Assembly: GCF_009933175.1 (NCBI RefSeq)
Contig: NZ_MAEJ01000012.1
Location: 62,001-126,000 of the forward strand
Length of the DNA: 64,000 bases
Source: Candidatus Enterococcus huntleyi
Lineage (GTDB): Bacteria > Bacillota > Bacilli > Lactobacillales > Enterococcaceae
Direction: 5' to 3'
Position numbers and translations under genes: made by a program. Numbering within the stretch: position 1 is the stretch's first letter; each line of letters begins with the position of its first letter. A model generated the notes under the pieces. It saw nothing but the letters and a program-made list of their open reading frames with translations, was not told the DNA's origin and made no database searches. Of this stretch, positions 46,030 to 56,822 are shown in pieces.

Positions 46030-46428
46030 ATGAGCAAAATTGATTGGTGTAACTATGATGAAGAAAATCTACATCAATTAAGATCACGTGGCTGTGGATA
46101 TCTCTTTCTATTAATAATTATTTTATGTATACCTATAGGATTCCTATTTTTGAAAACTATCGATTCTTTCATAAATGATCCAAGAGAGCAAATTAGGTCG
46201 CAAATATCTGATTTTGTAGATATTCCGGCTTATGATCCTAGAGATAATTCGTTTAGTGTAGAAAAAATAGACCAGCCATCAGAAGACATGGTTTTGTATG
46301 AAGTTAAAATTATAAAAAATGAGAATGGTAGCATGGGAGGAGAGTATTCATTTATTGTGAAAGCGCGTATAAAGAAGCGGTTATTTTTTAGTTCAAAAAT
46401 AGAAATAATTGAGGCGTTCAAAGACTAG
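46030..46428 (+). CDS. Hypothetical single-pass membrane protein
   Basis: A 132-residue protein with an N-terminal cytoplasmic stretch, one membrane helix (about 23-45, GYLFLLIIILCIPIGFLFL) and an extracytoplasmic part of about 85 residues with beta-strand character. An AAGGGCGGGC stretch lies before the ATG. No family recognised. It lies in the accessory region directly after the first HTH-membrane gene. Codon use is AT-rich like its neighbours. Confidence 0.65.
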   Translation: MSKIDWCNYDEENLHQLRSRGCGYLFLLIIILCIPIGFLFLKTIDSFINDPREQIRSQISDFVDIPAYDPRDNSFSVEKIDQPSEDMVLYEVKIIKNENGSMGGEYSFIVKARIKKRLFFSSKIEIIEAFKD

Positions 46429-46600
46429 TAATAAAGTTTTAATTTTATAGCAAAAAAGAAATGGAACTATATTTAAAGATGAGTCATCTGGTACTATTGT
46501 AAAGTTTTTTTGTGATATAAGTCCTAGTCGTTTCTCGTTGAATCTAAATCTTTATGTAACAACAGTAATTGAATATATTCTAATATAGGAGGAACTATAA

Positions 46601-46964
46601 ATGAAAAAGTATTCTTTTTAGGGATTTTGGTAAGCGTTTTATTTTCTGGCGTGACTGCTTACGGAAATGAAAAAAATGCAGATTAGGAAACGATAGTAGC
46701 GCTTGATATTTATACTCTTTAAGAGGGGAACATACTGATTACTGAGTCCAAGCATACGCGTATTCACCAAGAGCGGTAAGTACAGCAACAGGATATTGGA
46801 CTGAATATGTAATGCACAAGTTTGGAACTTTAAATTAAAATATTGCTGCATGTGGTTGGAATATAGTTAGAAACTCTAATAGGCTTAACCATGAATTACG
46901 AATCAATGTTGCCCGTTCTACTAAAAGTGTTGTTGATGAGATTAATTTTCGTATTTTAGATTAA
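46601..46964 (+). pseudogene. Decayed small secreted-protein gene
   Basis: An AGGAGG site and ATG start a frame that stops after six codons (TAG 46619). Shifted frames then encode a clear signal peptide (LGILVSVLFSGVTAYGNE), another TAG, and further on a stretch with AYSPRAVSTATGYWTEYV, a TAA, then CGWNIVRNSNRLNHELRINV up to TAA 46964. At least three disabling changes are visible. The intact ancestor was probably a secreted peptide or small protein of about 110 residues. The family was not identified; a lactococcin 972-like bacteriocin was considered but the sequence is too damaged to say. Confidence 0.55.
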
Positions 46965-46993
46965 AAATGTGTAACTTATTATAGACAAATTGT

Positions 46994-47032
46994 ACGGATG
47001 ATTTGAGCATTTGCTCAAGTCATCCGTTTTTT
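46994..47032 (+). terminator. Terminator before the intron remnant
   Basis: Sixteen-base arms ACGGATGATTTGAGCA and TGCTCAAGTCATCCGT with one mismatch, a 2-base tip and T-run. Group IIC introns insert just after such hairpins, and an intron-like 5' end follows at once. Confidence 0.85.
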
Positions 47033-47033
47033 A

Positions 47034-47440
47034 CGTGTGTCAGACATGGTACTTATCTAGCGGGTGCAAGTCTAGTCGTGGATAGTTACCACCAAGCGTA
47101 GCGAACCACAAGCCGACGTCAGTAATGACGGAGGGGGAGAAAGATGTGTAGCAAAACTTTGAGCCTGCGAATAGAAACTTGATAAGGCTAAATGGTGGAT
47201 GAGGATACATTACAAACTGAAGTTCAAAAGGTAAACGTAAAACAAAGACAGTAAATCAAGAGGTTGTATAGTGAAAGATAAGTGTCTTACTTAGGGAGAT
47301 TCTATGGATAAGCACAAGAAGCTTTAAAATCAACAATCGTTAAAGCCGGTCGAAAAAGGTTAACTGTAGGAAGTAAGCTGAGATTCTGGATGAATTACTC
47401 CCCCGGCAGCCGACTGTTCAAGAGCAGTGTGCAGCAGGAT
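47034..47440 (+). mobile_element. Group II (IIC-type) intron remnant
   Basis: Starting with GTGTGTC right after a terminator T-run, the sequence has stretches typical of bacterial group II intron domain I (AGCGGGTGCAAGTC, ACCAAGCGTAGCGAACC, CAAGCCGACG). A maturase-like start (ATG GAT AAG CAC AAG AAG) is cut by TAA after seven codons, and no reverse transcriptase frame or recognisable domain V follows. The element is therefore a deleted, inactive copy. Assignment by eye from conserved 5' segments. Confidence 0.5.
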
Positions 47441-47449
47441 ACAAAAAAT

Positions 47450-47491
47450 ACCAAATAGCCTAAGCATAGTATAATGCTTGGGCTATTTGGT
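47450..47491. terminator. Hairpin after intron remnant
   Basis: Arms ACCAAATAGCC-T-AAGCA (47450-47466) and TGCTT-G-GGCTATTTGGT (47475-47491) with an 8-base loop; A-run on the left, only a weak T-run on the right, so it may act mainly on minus-strand transcription. Confidence 0.5.
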
Positions 47492-47823
47492 GTGTAGATA
47501 CTAGATGATTAGGCACATACGTACAAATGTTATCTAAATCAATAGTTGAAATAGTGAAACGATGCTCCAAAAATGAATTAATAAAAATATAAAAAATTAG
47601 AGCAGTGTTTTTGAATCTTCTTTTTCTCTATGAAACAGGTTTTCCATATGATATTAATTAGAAAGAGTAATAAAGTAAATAAAATAGATTATTTGAAAAA
47701 AAATACTGTTTACTCTAATTCAGAATTTAAGTAGGGAAAGATGAAAACTATTTTCGTTAATGTACACTTCAAATACGGCCGATTTGATGAGTGTTTATTA
47801 AAATATAAAGGTTGGAGGATATT
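47492..47823 (+). promoter_or_regulatory. Upstream region of the beta-glucoside operon
   Basis: No gene is present. A block at about 47619-47680 (TTCTCTATGAAACAGGTTTT, then ATATTAATTAGAAAGA) is clearly related to 52669-52730 in front of the RpiR-type regulator gene and is a candidate operator/promoter shared by both. No BglG-type antiterminator hairpin was recognised. Confidence 0.45.
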
Positions 47824-49680
47824 ATGGATTACTCTAAAACAGCTCAAGATATTCTTAAAGAAGTTGGTGGTGAAACGAATGTAATTTCACTAGCACATTG
47901 TATGACGCGTTTGCGTTTTGTATTAAAAAACAACGAGCTTGTCGATGATCGTAAGTTAGAAACTATTGATGGTGTAGTCGGAGTCAACCGTCAAGGTGAG
48001 CAGTATCAAGTTATTATTGGAAATGACGTAGTCGATGTATATAAAGAGATTGATCGTATTGCTAAGTTTGATGCTATTTCTGAAGAAAGTAACGAGGAGA
48101 AAAAAGGACCTGTTTCAAAAGTGTTTGATTTTATATCTGCATGTATGTCCCCACTTTTTCCAGCATTAATTGGCGCGGGTCTTATTAAAGTACTGCTAGT
48201 CTTATTAGGCCCTAGTACCTTCAATGTCGTTAGTGAAGCGAGTAGTATCTATGTTATTTTATCAGCATTGGGCGATGCAACGTTCTACTATATGCCATTA
48301 GCAGTTGCAGTGACAGCTTCCCAGCGCTTGAAAGTGAATACGTTTCTAGCAATTGGTGTGGTTGGACTTTTGATTCATCCTGATATTGTTACTTTATTAG
48401 GAGGAGAAGATCCAACAAAACTATTTGGGGTAATCCCAGTTGTACATGCTAGCTATGCTTCATCTTTAATTCCAGCATTATTAACTGTAGTTCTTTTAAA
48501 ATATGTTAGTGATGGTTTTGATAAAGTCTTACCTTTGTGGACAAAGAACTTTTTGAAGCCTATGCTAGCGATGCTTGTTACTGCCTTTATTTCATTAGTT
48601 GTTTTGGCACCATTAGGAACAATAGTGGGTGAATGGGTCATGACATTGATTACTTCAGTTTATGACTTCGCCCCATGGTTAGCTATAGCCTTATTAGCAG
48701 GAGGTATGACATTTATTATTATGTCTGGGATGCATTGGGCATTTGTGCCAATTACGATTATGTCATTAAGTACAACAGGTTATGACGCGTTGTTAATCCC
48801 TGCAATGATGGCTTCAAATCTAGCACAAGGTGGCGCAACTCTAGGAGTAGGGTTTAAAACGAAGGATAAAAGTTTAAAATCAATCGCTTTTTCATCAGGA
48901 ATCACAGCAACTTTTGCCGGGGTGACTGAGCCAGCTTTATATGGCGTAACTTTGAAATTGAAGAAACCACTCTACGCTGTTTGTGGTGCTGCAGCAGTTG
49001 GCGGACTTCTGGCAGGGATAGTTGAGTTAAAAGCTTATGCATTTGCAACACCTAGTTTAGTCGCTATTGTACAATTTATTTCACCAGATGGTGGTATGAA
49101 TTTTATCTATGCTTGCGTGATTGGCCTTGTATCATTTGTTGGCGCATTAGTAGGGGCTTATATTTTAACAGATAAAGGTGAATCGAAGAGTACCTCATCA
49201 TCAAATGACTATACAGAAGACAAAGATTTATTGACCGTTTATAACCCTGTAGAAGGAGAAGCCAAAGAATTAAGTAGTGTCACTGATGAGGTTTTTGCAT
49301 CTGGAGTGATGGGAAAAGGCTATGCGGTTGAGCCAAGTGTCGGTCTAGTGAAAGCACCGTTTTCCGGTATAGTTGAAGTATTTATGGATTCCCATCATGC
49401 ATTAGGTCTCATTTCAGATAGTGGCATCAATGTGTTGATTCATGTTGGAATGGATACAGTCGAGCTTTCTGGCAAGTATTTTACGCCTAAAGTTAAAGTC
49501 GGAGATAGAATAACAACAGGCCAAACGTTACTAGAGTTTGATATGGATAAGATAAAAAAAGCCGGCTATGTTTTGACAACGCCAGTGGTTATTACAAATA
49601 CAAATGAATATTCTGAAATTAATCTTTCGACTCTTGGTCAGCGAACATTTACTGACAAGATGATTCGTATAGAGAAATAG
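47824..49680 (+). CDS. bglP: PTS beta-glucoside-specific EIIBCA transporter
   Basis: Complete PTS transporter of 618 residues for aryl-beta-glucosides or similar. The EIIB domain (1-90) has phospho-Cys26 in AHCMTRLRF, EIIC (about 105-465) has roughly ten helices with GMHWAFVPI and GVTEPALYGV, and the C-terminal EIIA (about 480-618) has His525 in SHHALGL and His540 in LIHVGMDTV. The ATG at 47824 follows GGAGG by 6 bases. It heads a module with a 6-phospho-glucosidase, aldo/keto reductase, RpiR regulator and ROK kinase. Confidence 0.93.
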   Translation: MDYSKTAQDILKEVGGETNVISLAHCMTRLRFVLKNNELVDDRKLETIDGVVGVNRQGEQYQVIIGNDVVDVYKEIDRIAKFDAISEESNEEKKGPVSKVFDFISACMSPLFPALIGAGLIKVLLVLLGPSTFNVVSEASSIYVILSALGDATFYYMPLAVAVTASQRLKVNTFLAIGVVGLLIHPDIVTLLGGEDPTKLFGVIPVVHASYASSLIPALLTVVLLKYVSDGFDKVLPLWTKNFLKPMLAMLVTAFISLVVLAPLGTIVGEWVMTLITSVYDFAPWLAIALLAGGMTFIIMSGMHWAFVPITIMSLSTTGYDALLIPAMMASNLAQGGATLGVGFKTKDKSLKSIAFSSGITATFAGVTEPALYGVTLKLKKPLYAVCGAAAVGGLLAGIVELKAYAFATPSLVAIVQFISPDGGMNFIYACVIGLVSFVGALVGAYILTDKGESKSTSSSNDYTEDKDLLTVYNPVEGEAKELSSVTDEVFASGVMGKGYAVEPSVGLVKAPFSGIVEVFMDSHHALGLISDSGINVLIHVGMDTVELSGKYFTPKVKVGDRITTGQTLLEFDMDKIKKAGYVLTTPVVITNTNEYSEINLSTLGQRTFTDKMIRIEK

Positions 49681-51141
<1,461 letters not shown>

Positions 51142-51167
51142 TTTATATGAAATTGGAGGGATTTGGT

Positions 51168-52183
51168 GTGAAAAAAGATTTTTAGGAGATATTGAGGTTG
51201 GTGTAATTGGCCTAGGATGCATGGGATTCTCTCATGCTCATGGTGATCCGGCGCCTCGTGAAGATTGTATAGCTATGATTCGTAAGGCATATGAACTAGG
51301 TGTTACATTGTTTGATACAGCTGATGTTTATGGCGATGGTCATAATGAAATTTTAGTTGGAGAAGCTTTAAAACCTATCAGAGAAGAAGTAGTGATTTTG
51401 ACTAAGTTTAATCCGGAAAAGAGCCCCATTTCAGATTCAGCAAAAGGATCAGTGGAAGAACAAATTGAACAGCGTCTAGATGCTTCACTAGAAAGGCTCG
51501 GTACAGAGTATATTGATATTTATATGATGCACCGCGTAACAGATGATGTTCCTATAGAGGAAGTTGCACGAGCAATGAAAACATTTAAAGAAAAAGGTAA
51601 AATCCGTGGCTGGGGTATGTCAAGAGCTACAGAGAAACAGATTCGAAATGCTCATGATATTTTACCAGTGAATGTCGTTCAAAATGAATTTTCAATGATG
51701 GTAAGAACGCCTCTGGAAAATGGTGTGATTGCTACGTGTAAAGAGTTAGGTATTGGATTTACGCCATATATGCCATTAGCTTCAGGTTTTCTGAGTGGAG
51801 CTTATAAGCCAGGAATGACCTATAAGAATGATGACATTCGTCGTGTGTTCTCATGGTTCACTGACGAAAACATGAAAAAGAATCAGCCAATCTTAAGCAT
51901 GCTGGATAGCTTGGCAAAAGAAAAAGATGCTACCTATGCACAAATCGCACTGGCTTGGTTGATGCACAAATTTGATCGTTTAGTGCCAATTCCAGGAATG
52001 TATGAAGAGCGCTATATTCATGAAAACCTTCGTACAGCTGAAATTGAGTTGACGGATGAAGACATGCAAGTCATTGATCATACCTTGGATAATATTACCG
52101 TTTATGGTGATGGACAGGAATGGCGCGTTGATCAATTACGAGAACTGTTGAAAGAAGAAGGATATGAGTTGAATGAAAAATAG
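51168..52183 (+). CDS. Aldo/keto reductase with apparent frameshift at its start
   Basis: NADPH-dependent (beta/alpha)8 reductase. The catalytic tetrad is visible: Asp and Tyr in FDTADVYG, Lys in ILTKFNP and His in YMMHR; QNEFSMM and the C-terminal PIPGM motif fit. The open frame lacks a usable start. GGAGGG and a GTG at 51168 lead into six A (51171-51176), where one extra A or a -1 slip would join the start MKK to RFLGDIEVGVIGLGCMG and give 338 residues. The frame is otherwise intact. Either a recent frameshift, a slippery start or a sequence error. It follows the GH1 gene by 26 bases. Confidence 0.75.
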
Positions 52184-52763
52184 TTAGAAATTAATTTTCA
52201 TTTTTAGGTAAGTACAGTAAATATTTCTTCTCAAGTAGCAAAAGAAATGACTAGCGGTTAAAAATTATCTTGGTTTTACGATTTAACGGTTATGAAGGGA
52301 TAAAAGCAAATTTTCAATTCATTCATACTGATTTTAAGTCAATTATTTTATGAACACTTACTTGTTAGTACTAAAAAATAACAGGTAAGTGTTTTAGGTC
52401 TTATCTCAAAATCATAGATAAAATCAGGCACATTTAATATGGGGTTAGTCATTATTCATGAAAAGTACTTTTACTGCTTTCAGATAAATCAAAAAGTAGA
52501 GGATATGAAATCCCTATTTCTCCTGAATATAGATTTGATTAAGGGATATGTTACTATTTTTAAGTGGATTCAATAGCAAAATGCGAATGTTACTAATATA
52601 TCAAGCCAAGCAATTTGCGAATGACGTTCTGTTCCGGTCAAAGAATGAAAAATATGTCATCAAATCATTTTCTTCTCTATGAATTTGTTTCCAAATATGT
52701 TATTAAATAAGAAGACAATAAAATTTAATGAATATATTTTTATGGACTAGGGAGAGAAAAACT
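52184..52763 (+). other. Intergenic region with terminator and RpiR promoter
   Basis: No gene is seen. It holds the operon terminator at 52353-52396 and, at 52669-52730, the block resembling the region before bglP (TTCTCTATGAATTTGTTTCC, then TATTAAATAAGAAGA). Confidence 0.45.
52353..52396 (+). terminator. Terminator of the beta-glucoside operon
   Basis: Fifteen-base arms AACACTTACTTGTTA (52353-52367) and TAACAGGTAAGTGTT (52379-52393) with one mismatch, 11-base loop and TTT tail. Confidence 0.75.
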
Positions 52764-53639
52764 ATGCTATTAGAAAAGCGAATGAAACTGGCGCAGTTGA
52801 CAAAAGTAGAGAAGAGTATTGCTGAGTATATTATGACTCATAAGAATGACTTAGAAAAACTTTCGACTAGAATGATTGCCAATGCGACTCACACTTCCTC
52901 ATCAGCAGTTATTCGTTTAGCGCATAAACTGGGGTTTGCTGGGTATAAAGAGTTGAAAGCGCATTACATTCAAGAGATGGCCTATTTACAATCTCATTTT
53001 CAAAGTATTGATGCAAATATCCCCTTTACGGAAACCGATACTATAATGTCAGTTGCTCATATTATGAAACAAATGATGATTGAATCTGCAAATGATACCT
53101 CTTCATTGATACGGCATGATTCATTACAGCAAGCCCTTAATCTACTTGAGAAGGCGGCCCATATTTACATATTTGCTTACAGCAGTTATTTACCATTGGC
53201 ACAGGTATTTCAGGTGAAAATGGCTAGAATAAAGAAACAAGTTATTGTACAGAATATGATTGGAGAGGCAAACTATCAAGCGAATCTAATAACAAAAGAA
53301 GATTGTGCCATTATCATTTCGTATTCTGGAGAAAATCCATATTTAATAAAGACCACTAAAAGTTTAAAGAGAAAAGGAATTTCTGTCATTGGAATTACGA
53401 GTGTTGGTGAGAATAGTTTGAGAGAATTTTCGGATTGTGTGCTGGATATTTCTACGAGAGAAAAATTATTTTCTAAAATTGGTAATTTTTCTTCAGAATA
53501 TTCAGTTGAGTTGATACTTAATATTTTGTACTCATGCTATTTTCAATTGAATTATGAAAAAAATAGGTCCTATAAAGTTTTGCAGGCAAAAAAGATAGAA
53601 AATAATCATTTTTTGAACAATGATTTGTTGAATGATTGA
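52764..53639 (+). CDS. MurR/RpiR-family transcriptional regulator
   Basis: Sugar-phosphate-responsive regulator of 291 residues. The N-terminal HTH_6 domain (about 1-75, with STRMIANATHTSSSAVIRLAHKLGFAGYKELK) precedes a SIS domain (about 115-240, AHIYIFAYSSYLPLAQVFQVKMARI and IIISYSGENPYLIKTTKSLKRKG). The ATG at 52764 follows GGAGAG; an upstream in-frame ATG at 52728 has no ribosome site. It probably controls the beta-glucoside genes on either side, since its upstream region shares a block with that of bglP. The inducer is unknown. Confidence 0.88.
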   Translation: MLLEKRMKLAQLTKVEKSIAEYIMTHKNDLEKLSTRMIANATHTSSSAVIRLAHKLGFAGYKELKAHYIQEMAYLQSHFQSIDANIPFTETDTIMSVAHIMKQMMIESANDTSSLIRHDSLQQALNLLEKAAHIYIFAYSSYLPLAQVFQVKMARIKKQVIVQNMIGEANYQANLITKEDCAIIISYSGENPYLIKTTKSLKRKGISVIGITSVGENSLREFSDCVLDISTREKLFSKIGNFSSEYSVELILNILYSCYFQLNYEKNRSYKVLQAKKIENNHFLNNDLLND

Positions 53640-53835
53640 GTTTTAATTGTAAGCAACAAGATTTGACGGAAAGTGTATTGTTTTTAATTGAATTGAAGAT
53701 GTTTGCCTATTCTTCTAGAAACACATTGAGGTTAACTAGTTAACAGTAGTGATGCAATTCTCTGACAGTATAAAGAGTGGCTGATTTAAATGGCGGGTCA
53801 TTTTAACCGTAGTTGACAAGGGAGGAAGAATAATT

Positions 53836-54744
53836 TTGGAAAACTATTTAACCATAGATATTGGTGGAAGTTATATCAAATATGCTTTAATGAACATTGA
53901 GGGAACTTTTTTAGAGAAGGGGAGTATTCAGACACCCCGGGAAAAACTAGCTGATTTAATAAAACTGATTCAAAGTATCTATTGTAAATATGAAGGGGTA
54001 AAAGGAATTGGGATTAGTATGCCTGGAGTAATTGATATGAAAGAAGGGTTTGCCTATACAGGAGGATCTCTATCATATATTCAGGAATGTCCATTTGCTT
54101 CCCTCATTCAAGAAGCCTGTAATGGAGTTCCTGTTACAATAGGAAATGATGCAAAATGTGCTGGTTATGCTGAGATTGGTTTCGGGGTTCTTAAGGATGT
54201 AGAGGATGCAATCATCTTAGTTTTTGGTACAGGACTCGGTGGCTGTATTGTCAAAAATAGGGAGGTTCATCAAGGAAAGAATTTTTCAGCTGGAGAAGTA
54301 TCTGCAGTTAAAATAAATACTTCAGAGAGTAACAATACTAATAATTGGTGGGGAGTAAATAGTGGTGCACGTGGATTACTCCGAAAAGTACAGAAATCCA
54401 TAGGAACCAATCAAAAATATACTGGAAAAGAAATATTTGCCATGGCAAACGCCAAAAATCCTCTTGTTCTTGAGGCATTAGATCATTTTTGTCATGATAT
54501 TGCTGTTCAAATTTTAAATTTACAAGCTATTTTCGACCCAGAAAAAATAGCAATTGGTGGAGGTATCTCAGAACAGGAAATATTTATTCAAGCTATTCAG
54601 GAAAATATTAATAAAATCTATACAGCTAACAAAGGCTATCCAATTCCACTGCCTAAAGTTGTAGCTTGTAAGTATAGAAACGATGCTAATTTATTAGGAG
54701 CGTTTTATCAGCACTTACAATTAAACAGAAATCGTCTGGATTAA
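53836..54744 (+). CDS. ROK-family sugar kinase (beta-glucoside kinase/glucokinase type)
   Basis: A 302-residue ROK kinase. The ATP phosphate motif DIGGSYIKYAL opens the protein; GIGISMPGVID, catalytic Asp in GNDAKCAGYAEIGFG, GTGLGGCIVKN and IAIGGGISEQ follow. The Cys-rich zinc motif of classical ROK glucokinases is not seen. The start is TTG at 53836 after GGAGG. In this setting it may phosphorylate glucose released by the 6-phospho-glucosidase, or beta-glucosides directly as BglK; sequence alone does not decide. Its own 196-base upstream gap suggests a separate promoter. Confidence 0.87.
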   Translation: MENYLTIDIGGSYIKYALMNIEGTFLEKGSIQTPREKLADLIKLIQSIYCKYEGVKGIGISMPGVIDMKEGFAYTGGSLSYIQECPFASLIQEACNGVPVTIGNDAKCAGYAEIGFGVLKDVEDAIILVFGTGLGGCIVKNREVHQGKNFSAGEVSAVKINTSESNNTNNWWGVNSGARGLLRKVQKSIGTNQKYTGKEIFAMANAKNPLVLEALDHFCHDIAVQILNLQAIFDPEKIAIGGGISEQEIFIQAIQENINKIYTANKGYPIPLPKVVACKYRNDANLLGAFYQHLQLNRNRLD

Positions 54745-55222
54745 TCAAGATAATGCCTGCATGTGAGGAAATGAGTGTTAAAAATTTGTATTTAATGAGC
54801 CCTGAAATCGAAAATCCGGTGTATTTTGTAGACTTACAATTCAGCACCTTTGTTTATTTTTTACTGGAATTGATGCCTACTAGGAGAGCGTAAGGTAAGT
54901 AATTTATGTTTTTCTGTGTAATTCATTTGCCAGTCGCTCGATTTTACGAGAAGTAGGGGCTTTCTCTTGTGAAATTAGCGAATAGAACTAGCCTACTTAA
55001 ACCATATTCTTAGGTATCGCCAAATAGGTATGATTCAATGATTTAAAGTGAATCAATTAAACATTTATAAGCAGGCCATATGTTTTCTTTTGGTGAACCT
55101 GAGGTTGGGATATCTAAAGTGAGTTTATTCATATTATAATTTGAATAAATTGATTTTATTCCTTTAGAGGATAAATGGTATCTGTGATTCGTTTACTTTA
55201 TCAAAAAAACACCTGAAAAGAC
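54745..55222. other. Non-coding accessory stretch
   Basis: No intact gene or confident remnant was recognised in these 478 bases. The sequence is AT-rich with many stops in all frames and ends where the second copy of the direct repeat begins. Confidence 0.4.
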
Positions 55223-55930
55223 TGTTTCTATGGTGTCTTTTTGCTTTAGTAGGTAGATTGGGTAGAGTAGATAAACAAATGATAGTAAGGTGAGGGTGTA
55301 AAAAATATGGAACTTAGTGAAACGTTGAAGGAAAAAAAGAAAAGAATTATCAATGACATAAGAACAGGTTGCAGAAAAAATTTTTGTATCTCAAAAGTCT
55401 GTTTCAAATTGGGAAACTCAAAAGACATTTCCTGATATTGAAAGTTTAATCCGTTTAGCTCATTTGTACGACTTATCTTTAGATCATTTATTACTGGAGG
55501 GATCAGATATCGTGAAAGATATTAAGGTTCAATCTGAACTAAGCACAATGAAAAAACTATCCATACCACCGTTTATTACCAATATTAGTTTAGTGATTTT
55601 ATTAGTAAGTCAAAAATGGTGGGGGGATCTTTCAACACAAGCAACGATGATTATTGCAATTAGCCTATTTTCTAATTTTATACCACTGTTCTATTTTAAA
55701 AGTAGAGCTGTTAATTTAAAGAATAGTAAAATCAGTAACTGGTTTGTAGTTCCTTTGTTAGTGATGATTATAATTTTTGCAGTAGGATTGATCATTTTTA
55801 TTCCCACTCTTTTTAAAAAATAATTTATCAGTTAAATTTGTAGAAATATAGCAAGCGGTTAACTATTTAATAAGTCTTGAATATTTCGATTTAAATTAGC
55901 TGTATAAAAATAATACCTAATGGAGGTGAG
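55223..55930 (+). repeat. Direct repeat copy B (broken HTH-membrane gene unit)
   Basis: Near-identical to 45131-45849 from TGTTTCTATGGT to TAATGGAGGTGAG. Differences include one extra A in the early A-run of the gene, a CAA to TAA change, a 12-base deletion (GAATTAAAGAAT-type unit) near 55719 and scattered substitutions. Confidence 0.85.
55307..55823 (+). pseudogene. Broken copy of HTH-membrane regulator
   Basis: Same gene as 45215-45742. The ATG and promoter are kept, but an inserted A at codons 9-12 (GGAAAAAAAGAAAAG) shifts the frame, and a TAA replaces a Gln codon a few codons later, destroying the DNA-binding domain. From about 55464 the original frame is open and encodes the end of the HTH plus the three membrane helices (119 residues from an internal ATG). 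It could at most produce a membrane fragment without a complete HTH. Confidence 0.8.
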
Positions 55931-55956
55931 GGGTAGAGCTAATAGTATTGCAACTA

Positions 55957-56358
55957 TTAGTCTTTAGAAGTACTATACTTGGTTAATATTAGAATGCTAC
56001 ATACAGAGACAATCAATGTCAAAGGTGTCATTAAATATTTTTCCTTTAGACTATTGGTAATAAATAAGTTGCTGAAAATAGCAATGGTTGTAAAAATTGT
56101 TATTCCTGTCAAATATTTCTTAACGAGATTCAAATTTATATTCGTTTTTAATATGTCACAAAATATTAGATACGCATATCCGGCTGACATCCATAAGATA
56201 AAAAAGATTACGTTAACAATTCTCAAATGAAATGGAATTACAATATAAATTCCTCCTAGCACAAATTCTCCAAGTGGAGCCCCAAATATTAGAAGCAAAT
56301 GTAGTATCGCATTGAATAGATAGAGAGAACTACAGACAATAGACAACCTTTTCTTCAT
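55957..56358 (-). CDS. Hypothetical four-helix membrane protein
   Basis: A 133-residue integral membrane protein with four hydrophobic helices (about 8-28, 40-65, 80-98 and 112-128) and no recognised family. The second ATG (56358) is chosen because AGGGAT lies about five bases before it; a first ATG at 56370 has no ribosome site. It is divergent from the HxlR-type regulator gene, the usual layout for a regulator and its target, and a TATATAAG -10-like box lies upstream. Confidence 0.7.
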   Translation of the reverse strand: MKKRLSIVCSSLYLFNAILHLLLIFGAPLGEFVLGGIYIVIPFHLRIVNVIFFILWMSAGYAYLIFCDILKTNINLNLVKKYLTGITIFTTIAIFSNLFITNSLKEKYLMTPLTLIVSVCSILILTKYSTSKD

Positions 56359-56465
56359 TTTATCCCTCATTTCTTATATAATGATTATGTGTAAATTATA
56401 AATAAATTAAAGGAATTTGAATAGTACGCACTTTTTAGTTCAGTACTAACCAAAAGGTAAGAAAA

Positions 56466-56822
56466 GTGGAAAAATGTGACGATAATAGTAAATGTGTAGC
56501 AGTCAACTATGGTTATGAAGGTATAGAAAAAGTTATAGATATGATTTCTGGAAAATGGAAATTAAGGATTTTATATTTATTATCGTTATCTATTAATTGC
56601 CGTTATGGCAAACTAAAGGAAAAATTAGGTAACATCAGCCATAAGGTATTAAGTCAACAATTAAAAGAATTAGAAAAAGATGGCCTAATTATAAGAACTG
56701 AATATCCAGAAATTCCACCTAAAGTTGAATATATGTTAAGTGATATGGGATTAGGATTGATTCCAGCTTATGAAGAGTTTGGTAAATGGATGTTAGATTA
56801 TACTCAAGAATTAGGATTATGA
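56466..56822 (+). CDS. HxlR-family transcriptional regulator
   Basis: A 118-residue winged-helix regulator of the HxlR type. The family stretch IDMISGKWKLRILYLLSLSINCRYGKLKEKLGNISHKVLSQQLKELEKDGLIIRTEYPEIPPKVEY is complete. The N-terminal Cys residues (CDDNSKC) resemble redox- or aldehyde-sensing members, but only one is at the usual position. The start is GTG after an AAGGTAAG stretch. It is divergent from the four-helix membrane protein, probably its target. Confidence 0.87.
   Translation: MEKCDDNSKCVAVNYGYEGIEKVIDMISGKWKLRILYLLSLSINCRYGKLKEKLGNISHKVLSQQLKELEKDGLIIRTEYPEIPPKVEYMLSDMGLGLIPAYEEFGKWMLDYTQELGL

Noticed and set aside
47034-47450. Possible intact structured RNA such as a riboswitch
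   Set aside because: The conserved pieces fit group II intron domain I, and no gene under riboswitch control follows directly; a hairpin without a clear T-run separates it from bglP by more than 300 bases.
55979-56230. 83-codon plus-strand frame opposite the four-helix protein
   Set aside because: Antisense of hydrophobic helices; hydrophobicity comes from the complementary strand and no ribosome site precedes it.
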